This document shows positions 53,392 to 60,044 of a stretch of 64,000 nt of DNA, piece by piece. The DNA lies in the NCBI GenBank assembly GCA_037445225.1, contig JBBIKW010000003.1, forward strand, positions 124,001 through 188,000, given 5' to 3'. The first letter of the stretch is position 1, and each line of letters begins with the position of its first letter. The notes beneath the pieces are model-generated. The model saw only the letters and a list, made by a program, of their open reading frames with translations. It made no database searches and was not told where the DNA came from. This DNA comes from M3007 sp037445225 (GTDB taxonomy: Bacteria; Bacteroidota; Bacteroidia; Chitinophagales; Saprospiraceae). A program made the translations under genes and the position numbers.

Positions 53392-54000
53392 ATGAATTTC
53401 TCCTCCGATCTGATTGCAAAGGCAGTGGAAGCATTCGCCAGCCTACCGGGTATCGGGCGAAAGACTGCTTTGCGGCTGACTTTGCACTTGCTTCGACAAG
53501 AGCCTGCCGTAACAGAGCGATTAGCGGAGGCCCTTTTAGCGATGCGCTCGAGCATCCGCAAGTGCCGCCTATGCCACAATCTCTCCGACGCAGAACTCTG
53601 TAGCATCTGTACCGATCCGCGCCGCGACCGCACCTTGATATGCGTTGTCGAAGGTATTCGCGACCTTATGGCTATTGAAGATACTGGACAATACCGAGGA
53701 CTGTACCACGTGCTGGGTGGAGTAATCTCGCCCATAGAGGGCATCGGCCCGGAGGACTTAAACATCTCCGGGTTGCTTCAGCGTGTAGCTGAGGGCGAAG
53801 TAAAAGAGGTTATCATGGCTATCAGCCCAACCATCGAAGGAGAAACAACCCTGTATTACCTTTCTCAGCAGCTGGCTCCTTTCAACATCTTGGTCAGCAC
53901 TATCGCCCGCGGCGTAGCTTTTGGCGGCCAGTTGGAATATGCCGACGAGATCACCTTGGCCCGCTCTATCTCGGCGCGATTACCCTATTCCGGAAAGTAG
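53392..54000 (+). CDS. recR: Recombination mediator RecR
   Basis: This 202-residue protein forms a ring that loads RecA with RecO/RecF at single-stranded gaps. A helix-hairpin-helix region ('FASLPGIGRKTALRLTLHL') is followed by a four-cysteine zinc finger (CRLCHNLSD, ELCSICTD), then a Toprim domain ('LICVVEGIRDLMAIEDTG', 'EVIMAISPTIEGETT') and the C-terminal 'VAFGGQLEYADEITLARS'. I start it at the ATG at 53392, the family start; an in-frame ATG 15 codons earlier lies upstream of the candidate promoter. A weak hairpin plus T-run follows at 54164. Confidence 0.96.
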   Translation: MNFSSDLIAKAVEAFASLPGIGRKTALRLTLHLLRQEPAVTERLAEALLAMRSSIRKCRLCHNLSDAELCSICTDPRRDRTLICVVEGIRDLMAIEDTGQYRGLYHVLGGVISPIEGIGPEDLNISGLLQRVAEGEVKEVIMAISPTIEGETTLYYLSQQLAPFNILVSTIARGVAFGGQLEYADEITLARSISARLPYSGK

Positions 54001-54163
54001 ACCGAATCCGTGTTAAAACACATCGTAACTTTGCGCGTGCCGCGAGTATTTAATCCAACCAAACGCAGTTTCTCAGGATAATGCCATCGAGCTGCTAATA
54101 GACACATCTGCTGCGATTTGCGTTTTTCCCGCTCATCCCTATCTTCTTCACTCATCTGAAGAG

Positions 54164-54184
54164 AGCGCTTTTTTGCGCTTTTTT
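54164..54184 (+). terminator. Weak rho-independent terminator between recR and the lipid operon
   Basis: A 5-bp stem, AGCGC (54164-54168) with GCGCT (54175-54179), can be extended by wobble pairs. It has a 6-T loop and is followed by TTTTTT. It separates recR from the sphingolipid operon. Confidence 0.5.
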
Positions 54185-54218
54185 GAGACACTCAATAAAT
54201 AATAAATGTAGCAGAAGT

Positions 54219-54848
54219 ATGACCGGCCAACGATTGTTTGTTTCCACCAGTCAGGACTCCGTCCGCATGTTTAAGCGTGATTGGATGGAGGCCCTTTCGA
54301 AAGTGCATTTTTCCGTTCCCCTGCTGCTGTACCTTCCCGTGGTGGGTTGGTGCTTGTGGCATTCGGAGGCGCGCTGGACATCGGCGGGATGGTTCATAGG
54401 AGGTCTTTTTGCTTGGACATTCGTAGAATACATACTGCACCGTTTTGTTTTTCATTGGATGCCGCCCGGGCGTTGGGGGGCTCGGATCCATTTCATCTTT
54501 CACGGCGTGCATCACGACTATCCTAACGACCGCTTGCGCTTAGTGATGCCGCCGGTAGTAAGCCTCCCGCTGGCCATCTTGTTCTTTGGGCTGTATTATG
54601 GATTATTGGGAACGCCTCGGGTTTACCCCTTCTTCGCCGGCTTTCTGTTGGGCTATCTGTGTTATGACATGATGCACTACGCCGTTCATCACCTACACTG
54701 GAAACACCCTCTCTGGCAGCGCATTAAGCAGCACCACATGCTGCACCACTTCCAACAACCCGATCGAGGTTTTGGCGTAAGCTCGCCTCTTTGGGATTTT
54801 ATTTTTCAAACTACCTTTGTTTTTGGCAAAAAATCGCCACCGAAGTAG
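54219..54848 (+). CDS. Fatty acid 2-hydroxylase-like (FA2H/sterol desaturase superfamily) membrane enzyme
   Basis: This 209-residue protein has about four membrane helices. Its histidine clusters sit as in FA2H/Scs7: 'HRFVFH' (74-79), 'HGVHHD' (95-100), 'HYAVHH' (153-158) and 'HHMLHH' (172-177), which together bind a di-metal centre. 'FHWMPPG', 'RLRLVMPP' and 'GFGVSSPLWDFIFQT' closely recall the human FA2H C-terminal domain. The cytochrome b5 domain of FA2H is absent, so the electron donor must be separate. It should add a hydroxyl at carbon 2 of the amide-linked acyl chain of ceramide, or of free fatty acid. The start is the ATG at 54219. It is first in the six-gene operon and lies 42 bp before the SPT-like gene. 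Another sterol-desaturase-family reaction is possible but less consistent with the context. Confidence 0.87.
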   Translation: MTGQRLFVSTSQDSVRMFKRDWMEALSKVHFSVPLLLYLPVVGWCLWHSEARWTSAGWFIGGLFAWTFVEYILHRFVFHWMPPGRWGARIHFIFHGVHHDYPNDRLRLVMPPVVSLPLAILFFGLYYGLLGTPRVYPFFAGFLLGYLCYDMMHYAVHHLHWKHPLWQRIKQHHMLHHFQQPDRGFGVSSPLWDFIFQTTFVFGKKSPPK

Positions 54849-54890
54849 GCGATTCGGATTTCCGTTATTCTCATCACTTTTAAACGGCAC

Positions 54891-56117
54891 ATGGGTATGA
54901 ATCAAATGCTACGCACACGCGCAGAAGCCTACACCGCTGCTGAAGAAACCCGCCAAGCAGGAGTATATCCCTATTTCCGCGTCATCGAGTCGGAACAAGA
55001 TACCGAAGTGCGGATAGGGGGAAAGCCCGTGCTTATGTTTGGCTCGAATTCCTACTTAGGTCTGACAAACCACCCGCGAATAAAGGAGGCGGCAAAAGCA
55101 GCGGTGGACCGCTACGGCAGCGGCTGTGCGGGGTCTCGCTTCTTGAACGGCACGCTGAGTATTCATATCGAATTAGAGGAAGCGTTGGCCGACTACCTCA
55201 AACGAGAAGCGGTATTGCTGTACAGTACCGGTTTCCAAGCCAACTTAGGCGCATTATCCCCTTTAGTGCGCCGCAACGACTACGTCTTTATCGATGAGCG
55301 GGTACATGCGTCGATCATCGATGCAACGCGACTATGCCTCACGCCTCAAGTGCGGAAGTTCCGGCACAACAACATGGAGGATTTGGAACGCTTGATGTCT
55401 CGAGTAGACAGGAATGCGCTGAAATTCATTGTAGTAGACGGCATCTTCAGCATGGAGGGCGATATTGCCCATCTGCCGGATATTGTGCGGATTGCCGAGC
55501 AATACAACTGCGTGGTAGTGTGCGACGATGCGCACTCTATCGGCGTCATCGGCGAATTGGGCATTGGCACCGGATCGCACTTCGGCATCCATGAGGCCGT
55601 AGACATCCAAATCGGCACCTTTAGCAAATCGCTCGCTTCCCTGGGCGGGTTCATCGCCTCTTCTAAGGCCATCATCGAGTACCTAAAGCACCACTCGCGC
55701 TCCCTCATCTTCAGCGCCAGCATGACGCCGGCGGCTGCCGCCAGTGTGCTGGCTGCCTTAGAAATCTTAAAGGAGGAGCCAGAGCGGATTGATCGCCTCT
55801 GGGCCAATACAAATTACGCGATGACCCTCTTCCGAGAGGCCGGTTTCGAAATCGGAAATACGCAGTCGCCCATCATTCCGCTCTACGTGCGCGATAACAT
55901 GAAGACGTTTGCGCTTTCGAAAAGGGCTTTCGATGACGGTGTCTTCATCAACCCTGTAGTGTCGCCTGCCGTGCCGAGCAAAGAGTCGCTCATTAGGTTT
56001 TCCCTCATGGCAACGCATACCTTCCAACAGATTGAGCGCGCTGTAGAGGTGCTTACTCGGCACGCCCGCGACCTGGGCATCTTGAACATGGACAAAGTAG
56101 ACGTCGCATCGATATGA
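54891..56117 (+). CDS. spt: Serine palmitoyltransferase-like alpha-oxoamine synthase
   Basis: This 408-residue PLP enzyme is of the alpha-oxoamine synthase family (SPT, BioF, Kbl). SPT condenses serine with an acyl-CoA or acyl-ACP to 3-ketosphinganine, the first step of sphingolipid synthesis. The PLP lysine is in 'GTFSKSLASLGGF' (Lys246). 'CDDAHSIGVIG' (211-221) holds the PLP aspartate and histidine. 'GSGCAGSRFLNGT' binds substrate. Sequence alone cannot exclude BioF or 2-amino-3-ketobutyrate ligase. The neighbours (FA2H-like, DEGS1-like and reductase genes) favour SPT strongly. The next gene starts within its stop codon (4-bp overlap). Either of the first two Met codons could start it. Confidence 0.87.
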   Translation: MGMNQMLRTRAEAYTAAEETRQAGVYPYFRVIESEQDTEVRIGGKPVLMFGSNSYLGLTNHPRIKEAAKAAVDRYGSGCAGSRFLNGTLSIHIELEEALADYLKREAVLLYSTGFQANLGALSPLVRRNDYVFIDERVHASIIDATRLCLTPQVRKFRHNNMEDLERLMSRVDRNALKFIVVDGIFSMEGDIAHLPDIVRIAEQYNCVVVCDDAHSIGVIGELGIGTGSHFGIHEAVDIQIGTFSKSLASLGGFIASSKAIIEYLKHHSRSLIFSASMTPAAAASVLAALEILKEEPERIDRLWANTNYAMTLFREAGFEIGNTQSPIIPLYVRDNMKTFALSKRAFDDGVFINPVVSPAVPSKESLIRFSLMATHTFQQIERAVEVLTRHARDLGILNMDKVDVASI

Positions 56118-57241
56118 TACGAGTCGAGCGCGTAGATCCGGACAGCCGCCGCCAGCTGCGGGCATTCATCGATTTTCCACACGACTTGTACAAGGGCGAT
56201 CAAAACTATGTGCCTATGCTTTTTGCAGAGCAAGAAGCATTACTCAACCCGAAGAAGTCGCCCTTCTTCGAACACTCTACCGCCGCCTACTTCTTGGCCT
56301 ACCAAGGTGAACGCGCAGTGGGGCGCATCGCCGCCATTCTCAACCGCAACCACATTGCCTTTACAGGGCGGCAAGAGGGCTTTTTTGGGTTTTTCGACGT
56401 AGTCGACGACGAGCCCACTGCCGCAACCCTCCTTACCGCTGCTGCTGAATGGTTGCGGCAGCAAGGGATGCACAAGGTCATCGGCCCAACCAACTTTTCT
56501 ACCAACGAGACCTGTGGCCTCTTGGTGGAAAACTTCGACCAGCCGCCCGTAGTAATGATGCCCTACAACGCGCCTTACTACGCCACTCTCTTGGAAAAAT
56601 CCGGCTTTGTCAAACACGTCGACCTGCTGTGCTATTGGATAGCACCCGACGACCTTCCCGTCGCTGTGCTCAAAAAGGGCGCCGCGCTCGAAGAGCGCCT
56701 GACTCAACGCGGCATCACGGTTCGAGGGATAGACATGCGGCGCTTTTCCGAAGAACTGCACCGCTTCTTGCCGGTGTACAACGCTTCTTGGGCCGAAAAC
56801 ACCGGCTTTGTGCCTATGACGGAGCGCGAAATCCGCCAAATTGCAAAAGACTTGCGCCCTATCATCGACCCTAACTTGGTCTTTTTTGCAGAGAAAGCGG
56901 GAAAAACTATCGGCGTCTCCATCACCATTCCTAACGTCAACGAAATCCTCATTCGCCTAAAGCGCGGCCGACTCTTTCCTTTTGGCATTTTTCATCTGCT
57001 GTGGGGATTACGGCGCATCCGCACGGCGCGCGTCATTGCCTTGGGCACGCTGCCCCAGTACCGGCGCTTGGGCATAGATGTCTGCTTTTACGTACGCACG
57101 GTACAGGCGGCTGCCCGACGCGGCATCACCGGTGGGGAAGCCTCTTGGATCTTAGAAAACAACGCGCTGATGAACCGCGCCTTACAGCACATCGGCGCCC
57201 GCGTGTATCGCCGTTACCGGCTGTACGAAAAAATGCTATAG
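56114..57241 (+). CDS. GNAT-fold acyltransferase-like protein (YghO type), candidate ceramide synthase
   Basis: This 375-residue cytoplasmic or peripheral protein belongs to the YghO-like GNAT group. It opens 'RVERVDPDSRRQLRAFIDFP' and has 'DLYKGDQNYVPML', 'AVGRIAAILNRNHI' and, near residue 130, 'KVIGPTNFSTNETCGLLVE'. The GNAT acyl-CoA-binding part lies near 'ARVIALGTLPQYRRLGID' (about 310-325) with 'NALMNRALQHIGARVYRRY' at the end. Known bacterial ceramide synthesis uses a GNAT-type N-acyltransferase, and YghO-like genes sit beside spt in many Bacteroidota, so this is the best candidate for adding the second acyl chain. That assignment is inferred from context. It overlaps the SPT stop by 4 bp and ends 4 bp before the desaturase gene. 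Confidence 0.75.
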   Translation: MIRVERVDPDSRRQLRAFIDFPHDLYKGDQNYVPMLFAEQEALLNPKKSPFFEHSTAAYFLAYQGERAVGRIAAILNRNHIAFTGRQEGFFGFFDVVDDEPTAATLLTAAAEWLRQQGMHKVIGPTNFSTNETCGLLVENFDQPPVVMMPYNAPYYATLLEKSGFVKHVDLLCYWIAPDDLPVAVLKKGAALEERLTQRGITVRGIDMRRFSEELHRFLPVYNASWAENTGFVPMTEREIRQIAKDLRPIIDPNLVFFAEKAGKTIGVSITIPNVNEILIRLKRGRLFPFGIFHLLWGLRRIRTARVIALGTLPQYRRLGIDVCFYVRTVQAAARRGITGGEASWILENNALMNRALQHIGARVYRRYRLYEKML

Positions 57242-57245
57242 CGAT

Positions 57246-58256
57246 ATGGAGCAAAAGAAAAAAGATTTTCGCTACAAAACAGGGCCGGAGCCTCACCGCG
57301 AGCGGACGCGGAGTATCTTAGAGCGCCACCCTGAAGTGCGCCACCTCATAGGTAAGAACCCTTGGACAGCGCTGATTATCTTCGTATGCGTGGCCTTTCA
57401 AGTAGCTATGGCTTATGTGCTGCGCGAGCAGAGTTGGTGGTGGATCGTGGCACTAGCTTGGTTTGTCGGCGCTTTTCCAGCGCATGTGTTGTTCGTGTGT
57501 ATCCACGAGGCGGCGCATAATCTCATCTTCAAGCGACGAGTGTGGAATATTTATGCAGGCATTTTTGCCAACCTGCCCACAGTGCTGCCTTCCGCTATCT
57601 CCTTCAAGAACTACCACCTCAAGCACCACGCTTTTCAAGGCGTGCACGAACTAGATGCCGACCTGCCTTCGCGTTGGGAAGCCCGCCTAATCAATCACTA
57701 CTTCATTGGCAAAGCGCTGTGGCTGCTGTTCTATCCCTTTTTTCAGGCCGCTCGGGTGTTGCGCTGTAAGGAGGCCATGCTCATCGACCGATGGGTCATC
57801 CTGAACGTGGTAGTTCAGTTTGCCTTCGATGCGGCAGTCATCTACTTTTGGGGGTGGAAGGCCTTCGCTTACCTGGGCTTGAGCCTTATGTTTTCTATCG
57901 GTCTTCACCCTTTGGGAGCCCGCTGGATCCAGGAGCACTACTTGGTGCTCGACCCTGACCAGGAGACGTACAGCTACTACGGTCGGCTAAACACTATAAA
58001 CTTAAACGTCGGCTATCACAACGAGCACCACGACATGCCCTCTGTGCCTTGGAACAACCTGCCCAAGTTGCGCGCCATGGCACCGGAGTTTTACGACCAT
58101 CTGAAGTGCCATACTTCGTACACGCGGCTGTTGCTGCGTTTTCTATTTAGCCAAGAGATTAGCCTGTTCTCTCGCATCGTGCGCAAAGAGCGCGGCGGTG
58201 TGCCGCTTAGCGATGAGTCTACACCCGACCTGAACCTCATTGAGAAGACTGCATGA
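57246..58256 (+). CDS. DEGS1-like sphingolipid (dihydroceramide) delta-4 desaturase
   Basis: This 336-residue membrane desaturase resembles human DEGS1 along its whole length. By memory, 'YKTGPEPHRERTRSILERHP' parallels the DEGS1 N-terminus. The histidine boxes are HEAAH (87-91), HLKHH (124-128) and HNEHH (258-262), at nearly the same positions and spacing. 'FANLPTVLPSAISFKNYH' and 'GLHPLGARWIQEHYLVL', then 'ETYSYYGRLNTINLNVGYHN', match closely. DEGS1 puts a 4,5-trans double bond into dihydroceramide with cytochrome b5 electrons. Four or more hydrophobic helices are present. It sits between the GNAT gene (4-bp gap) and the reductase gene (4-bp overlap). A bacterial fatty-acid desaturase of other specificity is the alternative, but the family match is unusually specific. 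Confidence 0.9.
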   Translation: MEQKKKDFRYKTGPEPHRERTRSILERHPEVRHLIGKNPWTALIIFVCVAFQVAMAYVLREQSWWWIVALAWFVGAFPAHVLFVCIHEAAHNLIFKRRVWNIYAGIFANLPTVLPSAISFKNYHLKHHAFQGVHELDADLPSRWEARLINHYFIGKALWLLFYPFFQAARVLRCKEAMLIDRWVILNVVVQFAFDAAVIYFWGWKAFAYLGLSLMFSIGLHPLGARWIQEHYLVLDPDQETYSYYGRLNTINLNVGYHNEHHDMPSVPWNNLPKLRAMAPEFYDHLKCHTSYTRLLLRFLFSQEISLFSRIVRKERGGVPLSDESTPDLNLIEKTA

Positions 58257-59242
58257 ACCGCCTGCTAATTACAGGAGCCAATGGCTTCATCGGAAGCGCG
58301 CTGGCAGAGCGAGCAGCGTCTTTGGGTTGGGAAGTGACAGCCGCCGTGCGCCCTCACAGCGACCGGTCTCATTTAGAGGGGCTAAACCTTCGGTTTATCC
58401 ACCTGCCTTACGACGCGCCGGAAAAGCTTCGGCAAGCGCTTCAGCAAGCCGGGCGCTTCGACTACGTCGCCCATATCGCGGGTACGACCAAGGCGCTCCG
58501 CGCCGAAGACTATTTCCGCATCAATGCCGACTATACGCGCCATTTGGCTGAAGTCCTGACAGAAGCCGATCTTCGGCCCAAGCGCTTTCTCTTCTTGAGC
58601 AGCTTGGCTGCGTTAGGGCCCGCTCAAGAGGGCAAGCGCATCTGGCGAGGGCAACCACCCAAACCAGTGACTACTTATGGCGCCAGCAAGCGAGCGGCAG
58701 AGGTACATTTAGAAGTCTTAGGAGAGCGCCTACCTTGGATAGTGCTCCAACCTACGGCCGTCTTTGGTCCGCGCGACCGCGACCTATTCCAGTTCGTCCA
58801 GCTAGTCGACCGCGGATGGGAGATCTATATTGGACGGCGCCCGCAACAGGTGAGCTTTATTTATGTAGGCGACCTGGTGGAGCTGATGATAGCCGCGCTA
58901 ATGCGAGGTCCCAACGGCCAAAAGCTCGTCGCCACCGACGGACGCGACTACACCGCCGATGCCTTAGGGGCGGCGGCGCGCGCTGCTTTAGGGCGGCGCA
59001 CGCGCCAAGTTCGCCTGCCGCTTGCTGCTGTGTGGGTGGTAGCGGCATTGAACGAAGGCGTGGGTCGGTGGCGCGGCAAAATGCCGGCACTCCATCGCGA
59101 GAAGTTGCGCGAGTTGGGAAGGGCCAACTGGTGGTGCGAGGCTTCAGAGACGTTTCGCCTTCTAAATGTTGAGCCCCAATATGACCTATATAGCGGCATG
59201 CAGGAAACCATAGCCTGGTATCGACAACATGACTGGCTATAG
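58253..59242 (+). CDS. NAD(P)-dependent epimerase/reductase family protein, candidate CerR
   Basis: This 329-residue extended short-chain dehydrogenase has the Rossmann loop 'ITGANGFIGSALAERA' (residues 5-20) and the active-site Tyr/Lys in 'TTYGASKRAAEVH', with the partner Ser in 'FLFLSSLAALG'. In bacterial ceramide synthesis the reductase CerR, of this family, reduces the 3-keto group after or before N-acylation. Its place in the operon fits that step. Sequence alone would also allow a sugar-nucleotide or quinone reductase role. It overlaps the desaturase stop by 4 bp and the PgpA start by 14 bp, so it is tightly coupled in the transcript. Confidence 0.85.
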   Translation: MNRLLITGANGFIGSALAERAASLGWEVTAAVRPHSDRSHLEGLNLRFIHLPYDAPEKLRQALQQAGRFDYVAHIAGTTKALRAEDYFRINADYTRHLAEVLTEADLRPKRFLFLSSLAALGPAQEGKRIWRGQPPKPVTTYGASKRAAEVHLEVLGERLPWIVLQPTAVFGPRDRDLFQFVQLVDRGWEIYIGRRPQQVSFIYVGDLVELMIAALMRGPNGQKLVATDGRDYTADALGAAARAALGRRTRQVRLPLAAVWVVAALNEGVGRWRGKMPALHREKLRELGRANWWCEASETFRLLNVEPQYDLYSGMQETIAWYRQHDWL

Positions 59243-59705
59243 GCAACCCGATGGATGGCTGTGGTGGTTTCTGTGCGGCTTCGGTACGGGATGGCTGCCG
59301 TTGGCACCAGGCACTTGGGCCGCCGCCCTGGCGCTAATGCTGGCCGCCACCCTGCATGCCGTCACCTCTGAGTTTTTCCCTATCGCTTTAGCTATAGCCA
59401 TAACAGCAGCTGGGGTAATTGGTCTGATAGGTATCCCTCGTGCAGAGGTCCTTTGGGGAAAAGACCCTACGCCCGTGGTATTAGACGAAATGTTAGGCAT
59501 GTGGGTCGCCATATGGGCAGCACCCGTCGAATGGAAAATATGGAGCGCCATCTTTTTGGCGTTTAGAGTGTTCGATATAGCAAAGCCCTTGGGTATCCGC
59601 TACTTAGAGCGCTTACCAGGCGGATGGGGCGTAATGCTCGACGACGTACTGGCCGGCATCTACGCCTTTCTTTTGTGGCGCGCCTTTGATTGGCTATGGC
59701 CCTAA
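59229..59705 (+). CDS. pgpA: Phosphatidylglycerophosphatase A-like protein
   Basis: This 158-residue membrane phosphatase of the PgpA family removes the phosphate from phosphatidylglycerol phosphate. 'CGFGTGWLPLAPGTWAA', 'DPTPVVLDEMLGMWVA' and 'FRVFDIAKPLGIRYLERL', then 'GWGVMLDDVLAGIY', are the conserved blocks with the catalytic acidic residues. Several hydrophobic helices are visible. It is last in the lipid operon and overlaps the reductase gene by 14 bp. It may serve general phospholipid synthesis, or dephosphorylate a ceramide-phosphoglycerol precursor; the second is inference. Confidence 0.88.
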   Translation: MTGYRQPDGWLWWFLCGFGTGWLPLAPGTWAAALALMLAATLHAVTSEFFPIALAIAITAAGVIGLIGIPRAEVLWGKDPTPVVLDEMLGMWVAIWAAPVEWKIWSAIFLAFRVFDIAKPLGIRYLERLPGGWGVMLDDVLAGIYAFLLWRAFDWLWP

Positions 59706-60044
59706 TACCTGTGCATATGTACTTCGCAACAACCCACCTCCGAGGACTTGTAAATTGCTTGGGCATGAGTAACGGCTTGCCCGCTTTGTCCTTTCTGTGG
59801 AAGCGCCGAACTTCTCTCCTATTTCTCGTATAGCATCGCTCTATCATCTACGCTAATAGCGGCATGTTTTTGCGTCGAAAGCAATGCTTCTGCCCCCTCA
59901 ACCGCCTTTAAAAAAGATGTTGTAGTTTACTCCATCGGCTAAGGCGCTATCTGTAGCCCAGTTAAGGAATGAACATTCTCTGCCACATGTAATCCCATTC
60001 CAAAAAACATCTATACGAAATAATCTCTGACAAAGACGAACATT
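59706..60044. other. Intergenic region upstream of the DUF5686 gene
   Basis: This 339-bp stretch has no convincing gene and no clear terminator for the preceding lipid operon. Its last 100 bases are AT-rich and should hold the promoter of the 60045 gene. I find no TAnnTTTG match at a suitable distance. No RNA gene was seen. Confidence 0.35.

Noticed and set aside
53985..54191. Minus-strand frame of 68 codons between recR and the lipid operon
   Set aside because: It overlaps recR and the candidate terminator, has no family resemblance and can be explained by chance.
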